The notes: a model not told the origin generated them from the letters alone. Positions 52,495 to 63,233 are shown, counted from the stretch's first letter. The stretch is 64,000 bases of DNA from an uncultured Verrucomicrobiota bacterium (GCA_903869675.1 CAIQAB010000018.1:88959-152958); one strand, 5' to 3'. A program made the numbers and translations.

Positions 52495-55278
52495 GTGGCC
52501 ACGCTTCCCCTCCGGCCTTCTTCCCGCGCCTGCCGCCTGTGCGGCCGGCTGCTGCTTTGGTCTTTGTGGCTGATCCTCGCCGCCGCGTTGATTTTCCAAG
52601 TCCGCATCCTGCAAGACGGCGGCCTGCGCGTCCCAGCGCCCGTGCTGGAACTGATCGCGCATCGTCTCGAACAGGAGGGCCTTTCCCTGGCCGCCGGCGA
52701 AGTCTGGCTCGATCCGCACGGCCGTGTGCTTGTCCGCGATGCCCGCCTGAGACTGGCCGGCCAAAACGACGCCTTTGCCAGCACCGAGACGATCTCGCTC
52801 CAGCTGCGCCGCCGCGAGCTGCTCCGTGGCCGCGTCGTCCCGACCGGTCTGGAAATCTCCGGCCTCCGCCTCAGCCTGCCCGCCCCCCTTTCTCCCTCGG
52901 GTATTGCCGAGCCTCTGGTCACCGGCGGTGAATTCCGTCTCGCCCGCCCTGCCGGCACGGAAACCTGGGCGCTCACCCAATCCAGCGCACGGATCCTCGG
53001 TGTGCCCACGAATTTCTCCGGCGCCCCGCCCGCATTCGCGCACTCCTCGGCCCCCCGCCCTCCGGTTGCCGAGAGCGTGCGCAATATCCTGGGTCGCGCC
53101 GCCGTTATCTATCATTCCCTCGCCGCCCTGCCGCTCGATTCGATCCGCAGCCTCCACCTCGACCTCGCCCCCGGCAGCCTGAGCGTGACGGCGGAGATCC
53201 CCAACCTGCTCGCACCCACCCAGCCCTCCATCCCCGCCGTCCTCGCCGGAACCACCCTGGAGGAAGTGCAACTCACCTTTAACCTGCCCCTCACCTCGGA
53301 TGGATCCTTCACCGACACGCCCGAGATCCACCTCCAAGCCAAACGCTTCGCTACCCCCTCAGCCCTCGCCCTTTCAGGTGAACAACTCTCCCTCCGCCTC
53401 CACTCCGACGCCCCCGGCACCTACCTCGCCGATCTGACCATCGACCGCCTGCAAAAAACCGGCCTCGCCGTCCCCGCCGCTCCCCTCATCGCCACACTTC
53501 GCTACAAACCAGCGCCCGCCATCCAACTGCTCGAAGGCAACGTCTCCACCCGCCTGGCCGACGCCCCTTGGTCGCTCGACCTCGCGGGCGATCCCGCCAC
53601 CCGCGCCGGGGAAATCTCCGCGCAGGGCACCCTCACCCCCGCCCTGCTCGCCGTCGCCCGCCCCTTCATCCCCGCCAAGGCCCGCAGCCTCTTCAGCATC
53701 ACCGATCCGATCGCCCTCGCCGCCACCGCCACCCTCACCCCCGGCGGCCACCCTGAACACGCCCGCCTGCGCTTCACCACCGGACGCGCCACCGCCCACG
53801 AAGTCGACTGGGACCGCGCCTATGCCGACATCGTTTACGATGCCGCCACCCGCCGCATCGTCGCCGACCCCGCCCGCCTGATGCTGGCCGATTGCGGCGC
53901 CAGCGGCACCTATGAGATGGACGTCGATACCCTCGCCTACCGCTTCCTGCTCGCCGGCAGCCTGCGCCCGATGTTGATCCAAGGTTGGTTCACCGAGTGG
54001 TGGGACGACCTGTGGGCCAACTTCACCTTCGGCCCGCTTCCACCGGAGGCGGAAATCGACATTCAGGGCACTTGGGGAAAGCCCGATCAAAGCGATGTTT
54101 TCGTCGGCGTTCACTCCGGCCCGATGCGCCTGCGCGGCCTGTCGGTCGACTCGCTGGATACCCGCATCCGCACCCATGAGCACCGGGTGGAGGTGCACGG
54201 CTTCCGCGCCACCGCCGGGGGCCGGGCCGCCAGCGGCACCTTTACCCGCGTCTACAATCCCATCTTGGACACCTGGGCGCACATGGCTTTCGACATCCGG
54301 TCCGACCTGCCCGTCGAGTCGATCCCGCTCATTTTCCCGGTCGAGGGCCCCGCCCTGGTCGAGCCGCTCGCCCTCACCGCCCCGCCCAGCCTCCACCTCG
54401 CCGGCGAACTGTTCGGCCCCGGCCGGCCGGAGAAAAACCACCGTCAGGACTACGTGCTCGAAGTCGCGACCGCCGCCCCGCTGCACTACCAAGGCTTCCC
54501 CCTCGACCACCTCTCGCTCCGGGTCGAGCGACACGGCGAGGAGCTGTTTCTGGAGGATATCCGCGCCGGTTTTGCCGATGGCCTCGCCACGGGACGCGCC
54601 GTGCTCTCCGGCCCCGAAGAGCAACGCTGGCTCGCCCTCGATATGCGCGTGGCCGATGCAAATCTCGACCTCACTCTGGTCCGCTGGCGCGAGTTTCAAG
54701 CCACTCGCCCCACCCCGCCCATCCCGGACACGCCCGCGACCAAACCACGCCCAGAACCTGAAAAAAACCGCCCGCTCGGCGGCAGCCTCGCCCTCGGCTT
54801 GAAGGCCACCGGTCCGCTCGCCGACCCGCTCGGCCTGTCCGGGCAGGGCGAAGGGGTGGTGATCGGCGCCGATCTGGCCCGCATCCGCCTGCTCGGCGGG
54901 CTGTCGGGACTGCTCTCCGATCTCGGCATCGGCCTAGGCACCGTCCGCCTCAATGGCGCACAAGCCGGCTTCCAGCTCGACCGGAACCGGCTCGCCTTCA
55001 AATCCCTGCGCCTCACCGGCCCCTCCGCCTTGGTCGAAGCCAAGGGCGACTACACCCTCGATACCGGCCGCCTCGCCTTCAACGCCCGCGTGCGGCCCTT
55101 CGAGCAACGCACCGGGCTGCTCTCCTCCACCGCCGGCTTGGTGCTGACCCCGCTTTCCAGCGCCCTCGAAGTCGAGCTCTCCGGCACCCTCGAAAAGCCG
55201 GAGTGGACCTTTACCTACGGCCCCGGCCGCCTCCTCCGTCGCATCATCGGCAGCCCGTCCCAAACGGGCTCGCGTTAG
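52495..55278 (+). CDS. Large AsmA-like envelope protein
   Basis: 927 residues; GTG start. One N-terminal membrane helix (WSLWLILAAALIFQV, about residues 22-37), then beta-strand-rich sequence through to the end. The C-terminal third (SLALGLKATGPLADPLGLSG, LRLTGPSALVEAKGDYTLDT, GLLSSTAGLVLTPLSSALEV, LSGTLEKPEWTF) has the DUF3971/AsmA-like C-terminal pattern of proteins that bridge inner and outer membrane for lipids (TamB/YhdP group). It ends the operon, only 19 bp from the convergent miaA stop. A role in envelope lipid transport is inferred. Confidence 0.68.
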   Translation: MATLPLRPSSRACRLCGRLLLWSLWLILAAALIFQVRILQDGGLRVPAPVLELIAHRLEQEGLSLAAGEVWLDPHGRVLVRDARLRLAGQNDAFASTETISLQLRRRELLRGRVVPTGLEISGLRLSLPAPLSPSGIAEPLVTGGEFRLARPAGTETWALTQSSARILGVPTNFSGAPPAFAHSSAPRPPVAESVRNILGRAAVIYHSLAALPLDSIRSLHLDLAPGSLSVTAEIPNLLAPTQPSIPAVLAGTTLEEVQLTFNLPLTSDGSFTDTPEIHLQAKRFATPSALALSGEQLSLRLHSDAPGTYLADLTIDRLQKTGLAVPAAPLIATLRYKPAPAIQLLEGNVSTRLADAPWSLDLAGDPATRAGEISAQGTLTPALLAVARPFIPAKARSLFSITDPIALAATATLTPGGHPEHARLRFTTGRATAHEVDWDRAYADIVYDAATRRIVADPARLMLADCGASGTYEMDVDTLAYRFLLAGSLRPMLIQGWFTEWWDDLWANFTFGPLPPEAEIDIQGTWGKPDQSDVFVGVHSGPMRLRGLSVDSLDTRIRTHEHRVEVHGFRATAGGRAASGTFTRVYNPILDTWAHMAFDIRSDLPVESIPLIFPVEGPALVEPLALTAPPSLHLAGELFGPGRPEKNHRQDYVLEVATAAPLHYQGFPLDHLSLRVERHGEELFLEDIRAGFADGLATGRAVLSGPEEQRWLALDMRVADANLDLTLVRWREFQATRPTPPIPDTPATKPRPEPEKNRPLGGSLALGLKATGPLADPLGLSGQGEGVVIGADLARIRLLGGLSGLLSDLGIGLGTVRLNGAQAGFQLDRNRLAFKSLRLTGPSALVEAKGDYTLDTGRLAFNARVRPFEQRTGLLSSTAGLVLTPLSSALEVELSGTLEKPEWTFTYGPGRLLRRIIGSPSQTGSR

Positions 55279-55297
55279 CCTCCAGCCGGTATCCGGG

Positions 55298-56218
<921 letters not shown>

Positions 56219-56302
56219 AGGTTACGGTGCGGTGATAGGGGCGCTGGATAAAGGCTTTGCGGTTGCGTATCCAAGCACGCATGACGACACCCGGTCGCAA
56301 GC

Positions 56303-57493
56303 GTGAAACTAGCCTTAGTCACAGAAACCTTCCCCCCCGAGATCAACGGCGTCGCCATGACCCTCGGGCATCTCGCCGCCGGCCTGACCAAACGGGGCTT
56401 CGCTGTCACCGTGCACCGCCCCCGCCAAGGCGAGGCCGAAAAAGCCGCCCACGCCGCCGGCCCGCGCGCCTTCACCGAGGTGCTCTACCCCGGCGTGCCC
56501 ATCCCGGGCTACCCCCTGCTGCGCGCCGGCCTGCCCGCCCGGGGCCGCCTGCTCCAGGCCTGGCGCACCGAGCGTCCTGACGTCGTGCACGTCGCCACCG
56601 AGGGCCCGCTCGGCTGGTCCGCCCTGTCCGCCGCCGATGCCCTCGGCATCCCCCTGGCCTCCTCTTTCCACACTAATTTCCACAGCTACTCGAAGCACTA
56701 CGGCTTCGATTTCCTCACCCGGCCCGCGCTCGCCTATCTGCGTTGGTTCCACAACCGCACCCGCATCACCCTCTCCCCCACCGACGAGCTCAACCAAGAG
56801 CTTGCCCGCGATGGCTTTAAGGGCATGCGCCTGCTCTCACGCGGGGTCGATACCGACCTGTTTTCCCCGGCCAGACGCGATCTCGCCCTCCGCCAGTCGT
56901 GGGGCGCCGGCCCCGAGGACCCCGTCTTCATCCACGTCAGCCGCCTCGCCGCCGAGAAAAACTACTCGCTCCTCTTCCGCTCTTGGGAAGCCATCCGCTC
57001 GGTCCAGCCCCGCGCCCGCTTCGTCTTGGTCAGCGACGGCCCCCTGCGTAAAAAACTCGAACGCCGCCACCCTTGGGCAGTGTTCACCGGGTTCCTCAGC
57101 CGCGAGGACCTCGCCCGCCACTACGCCTCGGCCGACGCCTTCCTTTACCCGAGCCTGACGGAGACCTTCGGCAATGTCGTGACCGAGAGCATGGCCTCCG
57201 GCCTCGCTGTCTGCGCCTATAATTACGCCGCCGCCGCGCGCTATGTCCGCCACCGCGAAAACGGCCTGCTGGTGGCCCTCGAGGACGAGACCGGCTTCAT
57301 CAGCCACTCGGTCGAGCTCGCCCGCGATGCCCGCCTCCGCCAGAGCCTCGGCCTGATCGCCCGCGCCACCGCCGAAAACATCCCCTGGGGCCGCGTAATC
57401 GACGGTTTCGCCCGCGACCTTCGCGAAGTAGCCAGCGCCCCTCCGCACGGTCACCTGCCTTCCCCGACCCCCGCCCGGCCCGCCGCCGGCTGA
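56303..57493 (+). CDS. GT4-family glycosyltransferase (GDP-mannose-dependent mannosyltransferase type)
   Basis: 396 residues; GTG start with N-terminal LALVTETFPPEINGVAMTL, the acceptor-domain signature of MgtA/dimannosyltransferase enzymes. SSFHTNFHSYSKHYG is the typical acceptor-binding stretch. The donor domain has IHVSRLAAEKNYSLLF and LYPSLTETFGNVVTESMASG, the GT4 EX7E motif. It is the first gene of a three-gene set with a lipid kinase and an LpxH-like phosphoesterase, so it most likely builds a glycolipid. Confidence 0.87.
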   Translation: MKLALVTETFPPEINGVAMTLGHLAAGLTKRGFAVTVHRPRQGEAEKAAHAAGPRAFTEVLYPGVPIPGYPLLRAGLPARGRLLQAWRTERPDVVHVATEGPLGWSALSAADALGIPLASSFHTNFHSYSKHYGFDFLTRPALAYLRWFHNRTRITLSPTDELNQELARDGFKGMRLLSRGVDTDLFSPARRDLALRQSWGAGPEDPVFIHVSRLAAEKNYSLLFRSWEAIRSVQPRARFVLVSDGPLRKKLERRHPWAVFTGFLSREDLARHYASADAFLYPSLTETFGNVVTESMASGLAVCAYNYAAAARYVRHRENGLLVALEDETGFISHSVELARDARLRQSLGLIARATAENIPWGRVIDGFARDLREVASAPPHGHLPSPTPARPAAG

Positions 57494-57501
57494 AAGCCCG
57501 G

Positions 57502-58455
57502 ATGCACTCCCGCGCCCGCTTTATCTTCAACCCGCACTCCGGACACAACGCCCGCAACCCCTGGCTGCTCCAGCGCGCCCGGGAGTTCATCGCCGAACAC
57601 CGGCTCGACGCCTCCGTCGTCCCCACCGAACACCCGCTCCACGCCACCAAGCTCGCCCGCCGCGCCCTCGACGACGGTTGTGATCTGGTGGTGGCGATCG
57701 GCGGCGACGGCACCATGAACGAGGTCGCCACCGCCCTCGTCGGCACCCCCGCCACTCTCGGCCTCATCCCCTGCGGCTCGGGCAATGGCCTCGGCCGCCA
57801 TCTCGGCCTGCCCGGCCCCGGCAAAGGCGCCTTCCGCGCCCTGCTCGCAGGGCACACACGCCTGATCGATACCGGCGTCGCCGATAACCACCCCTTCTTC
57901 AACGCCATGGGCCTCGGCTTCGACGCCGAGATCAGCGCCCGCTTTAACGCGCTGTCCACCCGCGGCTTCACCGCCTACGCCCGCACCATCTGGCGGACCC
58001 TCTTCGGTTACCACCCAGCCGATTACGTTATCCGCTGCGGCGATCAGGTGCTCCGCTCCCCCGGCTTCATCGTGGCAATCGCGAATTCCGACCAATACGG
58101 GAACGATTGCTTCATCGCCCCCCACGCCCGCGTCGATGACGGCCTGCTCGACCTCACCGTCATCCGGCGACTCACCCCCTTCAACGTCCTCCCCCTCGCC
58201 GAGCGCCTGTTCACCAAACGCCTCGACGGCTCCCCCAGCGTCACCCGCCTGCGCGCCGCCGCCTTCAGCATCGAGCGCGATACCCCCGGCTTCATCCACA
58301 CCGACGGCGAAGTCCGCCCCTGCGGCGCCCAGATCGAAGTGAAGGTCCTGCCCGCCAGCCTCCACATCGCCGTCCCCGCCCCCCTGCGCCACGCCCCGGA
58401 AACCACCACCGCCCCGTCCCCCGGCCTCGCCACCACCCCGCTTGCCGTTACGTGA
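57502..58455 (+). CDS. Diacylglycerol-kinase-family lipid kinase
   Basis: 317 residues of the DagK/YegS catalytic family. GGDGTMNEVA (residues 67-76) is the nucleotide loop, CGSGNGLGRHLGLPG the conserved glycine segment, and GLGFDAEISARFN the inner acidic motif. It phosphorylates a lipid such as diacylglycerol or undecaprenol. Eight bp downstream of the glycosyltransferase gene, so co-transcribed. Confidence 0.88.
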   Translation: MHSRARFIFNPHSGHNARNPWLLQRAREFIAEHRLDASVVPTEHPLHATKLARRALDDGCDLVVAIGGDGTMNEVATALVGTPATLGLIPCGSGNGLGRHLGLPGPGKGAFRALLAGHTRLIDTGVADNHPFFNAMGLGFDAEISARFNALSTRGFTAYARTIWRTLFGYHPADYVIRCGDQVLRSPGFIVAIANSDQYGNDCFIAPHARVDDGLLDLTVIRRLTPFNVLPLAERLFTKRLDGSPSVTRLRAAAFSIERDTPGFIHTDGEVRPCGAQIEVKVLPASLHIAVPAPLRHAPETTTAPSPGLATTPLAVT

Positions 58456-58523
58456 CTTTTGCGTGACACCCCCATTTCCGCCCTAGCCACCTCCCCCCAA
58501 CCCGCTCTTACACTCCACCCGAG

Positions 58524-59369
58524 ATGGATAAACGCACGCTCAAGGTCCGCACCGTGATAATCTCCGACGTCCACCTGGGGACTCATGATTGCAAAGCGAT
58601 AGAGGTTAACCACTTCCTTAAATACACCCGCTGCGAAAAACTCATCCTGAACGGCGACATCATCGACGGCTGGCGCCTGAAGCAGGCCACCTTTTGGCCC
58701 AAGACCCACAGCCGCTTCATCCGCCTCGTCCTAAAGAAGCTGGAGAAGCGCGGCACCCAGGTGGTCTACCTCCGCGGCAACCACGACGACATCCTTGCCA
58801 AGTTCATCCCCGTCACCTTCGAGAACCTCGAGATCGCCGAGGACCACATCCACGAGGGCGCCAACGGCCGCCGCTACCTCGTGCTCCACGGCGACGTGTT
58901 TGATACCGTGACCAAGAACTTCGTTTTCCTGGCCTACGCCGGTGACTGGGGCTACCGCGTGCTCATGCGCATCAATCGCCTCTACAACAAATACCGGGCG
59001 TGGCGCGGCAAGGAATACTACTCCATTTCCAAGGCGGTAAAAGCCCGCGTGAAGCAGGCCGTCAGCCACGTGTCGCATTTCGAGGAACACATCTCCGACC
59101 TTGCCAAGAGCCGCGCTTGCACCGGCGTGATGTGCGGCCACATCCACACCGCCGCCGACCGCATGATGGGCGACGTGCATTACCTGAACAGCGGCGACTG
59201 GGTCGAGAGCCTCACCGCCATCGTCGAGCACTTCGACGGCCGCATGGAGCTGATCGACTTCGCCGACTTCCGTAAACAATACCCTCTCGAAGACGAATCG
59301 AGCGAGGCCGCCGAGCACCTCGAACCCGTCGAGCACCCCGCCGCCGCCACCCCCGCAAATCCGGCCTGA
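58524..59369 (+). CDS. LpxH-like metallophosphoesterase (UDP-2,3-diacylglucosamine diphosphatase family)
   Basis: 281 residues. The calcineurin-type metal motifs are complete: SDVHLGTHD, NGDIIDGW, RGNHDD, VLHGDVFD and CGHIHTA. The spacing and the loop EVNHFLKYTRCEKLILNGD match the group annotated as UDP-2,3-diacylglucosamine diphosphatase, commonly paired with GT4 glycosyltransferases in bacteria. It may cleave a nucleotide lipid in lipid A or glycolipid synthesis. The C-terminal tail (Glu, Ala, Pro-rich) is disordered. Third gene of the lipid set. Confidence 0.85.
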   Translation: MDKRTLKVRTVIISDVHLGTHDCKAIEVNHFLKYTRCEKLILNGDIIDGWRLKQATFWPKTHSRFIRLVLKKLEKRGTQVVYLRGNHDDILAKFIPVTFENLEIAEDHIHEGANGRRYLVLHGDVFDTVTKNFVFLAYAGDWGYRVLMRINRLYNKYRAWRGKEYYSISKAVKARVKQAVSHVSHFEEHISDLAKSRACTGVMCGHIHTAADRMMGDVHYLNSGDWVESLTAIVEHFDGRMELIDFADFRKQYPLEDESSEAAEHLEPVEHPAAATPANPA

Positions 59370-59520
59370 GCCATTCCCGTCCAGCGCCTCGCTGCGACAT
59401 CGCGGCCAAGGGGCTTTCAGATCAGCCGGGCGGCATCCACCAGGGATCCCGTTAACCCCCGGGTAGCGCCGCCCCACGCCTGCGCCTGGCACATTCGGCA
59501 AACTACTTTTTGCGTTTCGC

Positions 59521-59533
59521 GGCCAGACCCCTT
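59521..59533. repeat. GGCCAGACCCCTT repeat, copy 1
   Basis: Thirteen bases identical to part of the repeat pair before the leucine-rich-repeat gene (63256-63268). It lies 23 bp upstream of the sugar permease ATG. Short REP-like sequence; function unknown. Confidence 0.4.
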
Positions 59534-59555
59534 CGGCTGGACTACCCTCGTTCGC

Positions 59556-60662
59556 ATGCGCCCCTTCATCCGCAACCTCTTCCGCTTCCAGGAAAGCGGC
59601 CTTCTTTGGGTGATTCTAGTTCTCGGCGTGGTGCTAACCGCCTTCGCCGGCACGGTGCGCACCCCGAAATTCGAGCGCGCCGCCGACGGCGGCCGCCAGC
59701 GCGTTTTCACCACCGACGCCGAGGGCAACCGCGCCCCCGCCTTCGAGGTAAAAAACAAGTTCCTCAACGCGCAAAACCTCGCCCAGCTCGCCAAGGACAC
59801 CAGCTTCATCGCCATCATGGCCGTGGGCATGGCCTTCGTGATCATCTCCGGCGGCATCGACCTGTCCGTCGGCTCCATCTACGCGCTGGCCTCCGTGCTC
59901 GGCGCGATGGTGCTGAACCACCTGGGCCCGGAAGGCACCGCCATGGCGCCGCTCGCCGCGTGCGCGCTCGGCGTGCTCGTCTGCCTCGCCACCGGCGCCT
60001 TGTGTGGGCTGGCCAACGGCGGCCTCATCGTCGCGCTGGGCGTGCATCCGTTTATCATCACGCTGGGCGCCATGGCCATCCTGCGCGGCATCGCCTTCGT
60101 AGCCACCAAGGGCCAGTCCATCGGCGGCTTCCCCGCCGACCTGCGCGAGTTCGTCCGCTTCGAATTGGGCAACGGCCTGAGCGTGGTGCCCCTGCTGGTC
60201 ATGGTGGTCGTCACCGCGCTGGGCTGGATCTACCTCTCGCGCCTCGCCGCCGGCCGCCGCGTCTATGCCATCGGCGGCAACGAACAGGCCGCCCGCTTCA
60301 GCGGCATCCGCGTAGGGCGCGTAAAGCTCGGCGTCTACATCCTGGCCGGCCTCGCCGCCGGCATCTCCGCCGTGCTTTCCCTCGGCTATTACGGGGCCGC
60401 CACCTCGGGCGACGGCCAGGGCTACGAGCTCAACGTGATCGCAGCCTCCGTCGTGGGCGGTTGCAGCCTCACCGGCGGTCGCGGCTCCGCCCTGGGCGTC
60501 GTGCTCGGCGCCCTGATCATCCAGATGATCGCCAGCGGGATCGTCATCCTCGGCATCGATCAAAACTATAGCCAGATCATCATCGGCGCCGTCGTTATCG
60601 CCGCCGTGGTCCTCGACAACGTAAACACCTGGCTCGCCAAGCGCCGCCTTACCCGCGCCTGA
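59556..60662 (+). CDS. Ribose-type sugar ABC transporter permease
   Basis: 368 residues, RbsC family, with about ten hydrophobic segments. FVIISGGIDLSVGSIYALAS and GNEQAARFSGIRVGRVKLGV are RbsC signatures, the latter the EAA-like loop contacting the ATPase. An extra hydrophilic insertion (about residues 30-70) between helix 1 and 2 is larger than in E. coli RbsC. First gene of an importer operon permease-binding protein-ATPase. The actual sugar is not determined. Confidence 0.9.
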   Translation: MRPFIRNLFRFQESGLLWVILVLGVVLTAFAGTVRTPKFERAADGGRQRVFTTDAEGNRAPAFEVKNKFLNAQNLAQLAKDTSFIAIMAVGMAFVIISGGIDLSVGSIYALASVLGAMVLNHLGPEGTAMAPLAACALGVLVCLATGALCGLANGGLIVALGVHPFIITLGAMAILRGIAFVATKGQSIGGFPADLREFVRFELGNGLSVVPLLVMVVVTALGWIYLSRLAAGRRVYAIGGNEQAARFSGIRVGRVKLGVYILAGLAAGISAVLSLGYYGAATSGDGQGYELNVIAASVVGGCSLTGGRGSALGVVLGALIIQMIASGIVILGIDQNYSQIIIGAVVIAAVVLDNVNTWLAKRRLTRA

Positions 60663-60695
60663 GTCCTCTCCCTTTTTTCCTGTCCCCAAATCCCC

Positions 60696-61664
60696 ATGAA
60701 AACCACCCGTCTCCTCCGCCTCGCGGCCGGCCTCCTCACTGCCGCCGCCCTCGCCCTCCCCGCCCGCGCCGAACGCGAGATCACCCTTGGTCTGGTCGCC
60801 AAGTCCCAAGGCAACCCCGTCTTCCAAGCCGCCCGCGTCGGCGCCGAGGACGCCGCCAAGGCCCTCGGCAAAGAACACGGCCTGAAGATCAAGATCGACT
60901 GGCGCACCCCCAACGAAGAGGACGCCCAGAAACAGGCCGAGGCCATCGAGCAACTCGTCCTCGCCGGCGCCGAAGGCATCGCCGTGTCCTGCACCGATGC
61001 CAACAAACTCACCGCCACCATCGACCGCGCGGTGGAGAACGGCGTGCCCGTCGCCACCTTCGATTCCGACGCCCCCGCCTCCAAACGCTTCGTCACCTAC
61101 GGCGTGGACGACCTTGAGTGCGGCCGCCAGACCATGGCCGAACTCTCCAAGGTCATGCACGGCCAAGGCATCGTCGCCATCCTCGCCGGCAACCAGACCG
61201 CACCCAACCTCCAGAAACGAGTCCAGGGCGCCCGCGAAGAGGCCAAAAAACACCCGGGCATCACCATCCGCGACGTCTACTACCACAAGGAGACCCCGCA
61301 GGACGCCGCCGCCAAGGTCGAGCAAGTGATGCAGGCCAACCCCGACATCACCGGCTGGGCCATGATCGGCGGCTGGCCCCTGTTTACCGAAAACGCCCTC
61401 AAGTGGGCGCCCGGCACCGTCCAATGCGTCTCCGTCGACGCCCTCCCCGCCCAGCTCGCCTACATCCGCTCCGGCCACGTCCCCGTGCTCCTCGCCCAGC
61501 AGTGCTACCAGTGGGGCTACCGCTCGGTCGAACACCTCATCAACAAGATCGTCCTCAAAAAAGACCCCGCCACCGTTGTCGACGTCAGCGCCCTCATCCC
61601 CGTCACCAAGGACACCGTGGACGCCTTTGCCAAGAACTGGGAAACCTGGTTGCCGAAGCGCTGA
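60696..61664 (+). CDS. Ribose-type periplasmic sugar-binding protein
   Basis: 322 residues. Signal peptide MKTTRLLRLAAGLLTAAALA, then a type I periplasmic-binding fold: TLGLVAKSQGNPVFQAARVG, GIAVSCTDANKLTATIDRAV and GVPVATFDSDAPASKRFVTY. Matches the RbsB/XylF-type sugar binders; residues Asn, Asp and Phe of the pocket are plausible but not decisive. It delivers sugar to the adjacent permease. 33 bp from both neighbours. Confidence 0.9.
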   Translation: MKTTRLLRLAAGLLTAAALALPARAEREITLGLVAKSQGNPVFQAARVGAEDAAKALGKEHGLKIKIDWRTPNEEDAQKQAEAIEQLVLAGAEGIAVSCTDANKLTATIDRAVENGVPVATFDSDAPASKRFVTYGVDDLECGRQTMAELSKVMHGQGIVAILAGNQTAPNLQKRVQGAREEAKKHPGITIRDVYYHKETPQDAAAKVEQVMQANPDITGWAMIGGWPLFTENALKWAPGTVQCVSVDALPAQLAYIRSGHVPVLLAQQCYQWGYRSVEHLINKIVLKKDPATVVDVSALIPVTKDTVDAFAKNWETWLPKR

Positions 61665-61697
61665 ACGCCGCGTCCGTCCCCACCCCCGTATCCGTTC

Positions 61698-63233
61698 GTG
61701 TCTTACCTCGAGTTCCGCGCCGTCACCAAACGCTTCCCCGGCGTGCTGGCGCTCGACGGGGTCTCGTTCGCCGTCCCGCGCGGCACCTGCCACGCCTTGA
61801 TCGGCGAGAACGGCGCGGGCAAGAGCACCCTCGGCAAGATCCTCGCCGGCGTCTACACCGCCGACGCCGGCGAGATGCGGCTCGACGGCAAACCCATCGC
61901 GCCCGCCGATCCCATCGCCGCCCGCGCGCTCGGCATCGCCATGGTGCACCAGGAGCTCGCCTTTTGCCCCAACCTGTCCGTCGCCGAAAACCTCTGCCTA
62001 GGCGATTTGCCCCTCCGCCCCGGCGGCTTCGTGGACCGCCCCGTCCTTCGTGCCCGCGCCCGGACGATGCTCGCCTCCATCCACGCCGAGATCGATCCCG
62101 AAGCCCTCATCGGCACCCTCTCCACCGGCCAGGAACAACTCGTCCAGATCGCCGCCGCCGTCGGCACCGGCGCACAGGTCATCGTCATGGACGAGCCCTC
62201 CAGCTCCCTCTCCGCCGGCGAGACGCGCGAGTTGTTCACCCTTGTCCGTAAACTCAAAGCCCGAGGCCTCACCCTCATCTACGTCTCGCACCGCATGTCG
62301 GAGCTTTTCGAGCTGTGCGACCATATCACCGTGCTGCGCGACGGCCGCCACGTCGCCACCGGGGCCATCGCCGCCACCACCCCCGCCCGCGTCGTTTCGC
62401 AAATGATCGGCCGCGAACTCCGCGCCCAGACCCCCGCCCACCTCTCCCGCTCCCCCGGCCCGGAACGTCTCCGCCTCGAGGCGCTTTCCTCCCCGGGAAA
62501 GTTTTCCGAGATCAGCCTAGCCGTGCGCACCGGCGAGATCGTCGGCCTGGCCGGGCTGGTCGGCGCCGGCCGCAGCGAGACCTTGCAGGCGGTCTTCGGC
62601 CTCGACCCCGCCGCCACCGGCCGCGTGCTGGTGAACGACCGCGCCCTCGCCCCCCGCTCCATCGAGGCCGCCCTCGCGGCCCGCCTCGGCCTCCTGCCCG
62701 AGGATCGGAAACGCCAGGGCCTCGTCCTCGGCCTGAACTGCCGCGAAAACACCGCCCTCGCCTCGCTCCCCGTCCTGTCCCGCCTCGGCTGGGTGCGCCG
62801 CGGCCTCGAACGTTCGCTGGCCGACCGCTACCAAAAACGCCTCCGCGTCAAAGCCCCCTCGCTGGAAACGATCGTCGGCGGCCTCTCCGGCGGCAACCAG
62901 CAGAAGATCGCCCTGGCCAAATGGCTGGCCCGCGATTGCGACATCTTGCTGATCGACGAGCCCACCCGCGGCGTCGACGTCGGCGCCAAGGCCGAGATCT
63001 ACGCGCTCCTCGACGAACTCGCCTGCGAAGGCAAAGCCCTGCTCGTCGTCTCCTCCGAGCTACCCGAGCTGCTCGGCCTCTGCACCCGCATCCTCGTGCT
63101 CCGCGCTGGCCGCCTCGCCGGCGAGGTCCCCCGCGCCGACTTCAGCGAAACCGCCCTCATGCGCCTCATGGCTGGCGTCGATCCCGCCGCCCCGTCACAT
63201 ATTCAGCCCAAAGGAGTTACTTCGCTTCAGTAA
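61698..63233 (+). CDS. Ribose-type sugar ABC transporter ATP-binding protein
   Basis: 511 residues, two ABC domains in one chain. The first has Walker A GENGAGKSTLGKIL, signature STGQEQLVQIAAAV and Walker B VIVMDEPSSSL. The second has a degenerate Walker A (VGAGRSETLQAVFG), the RbsA-type signature SGGNQQKIALAKWL and LLIDEPTRGVDVGAKAEIY. This asymmetry is normal for RbsA-type proteins. GTG start. It ends the operon; low-GC sequence begins directly after. Confidence 0.93.
   Translation: MSYLEFRAVTKRFPGVLALDGVSFAVPRGTCHALIGENGAGKSTLGKILAGVYTADAGEMRLDGKPIAPADPIAARALGIAMVHQELAFCPNLSVAENLCLGDLPLRPGGFVDRPVLRARARTMLASIHAEIDPEALIGTLSTGQEQLVQIAAAVGTGAQVIVMDEPSSSLSAGETRELFTLVRKLKARGLTLIYVSHRMSELFELCDHITVLRDGRHVATGAIAATTPARVVSQMIGRELRAQTPAHLSRSPGPERLRLEALSSPGKFSEISLAVRTGEIVGLAGLVGAGRSETLQAVFGLDPAATGRVLVNDRALAPRSIEAALAARLGLLPEDRKRQGLVLGLNCRENTALASLPVLSRLGWVRRGLERSLADRYQKRLRVKAPSLETIVGGLSGGNQQKIALAKWLARDCDILLIDEPTRGVDVGAKAEIYALLDELACEGKALLVVSSELPELLGLCTRILVLRAGRLAGEVPRADFSETALMRLMAGVDPAAPSHIQPKGVTSLQ

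Noticed and set aside
59634..61949. 771-codon open frame on the minus strand
   Set aside because: Antisense to the sugar ABC operon; Gly/Asp/Glu/His-rich low-complexity translation typical of a GC-driven shadow.
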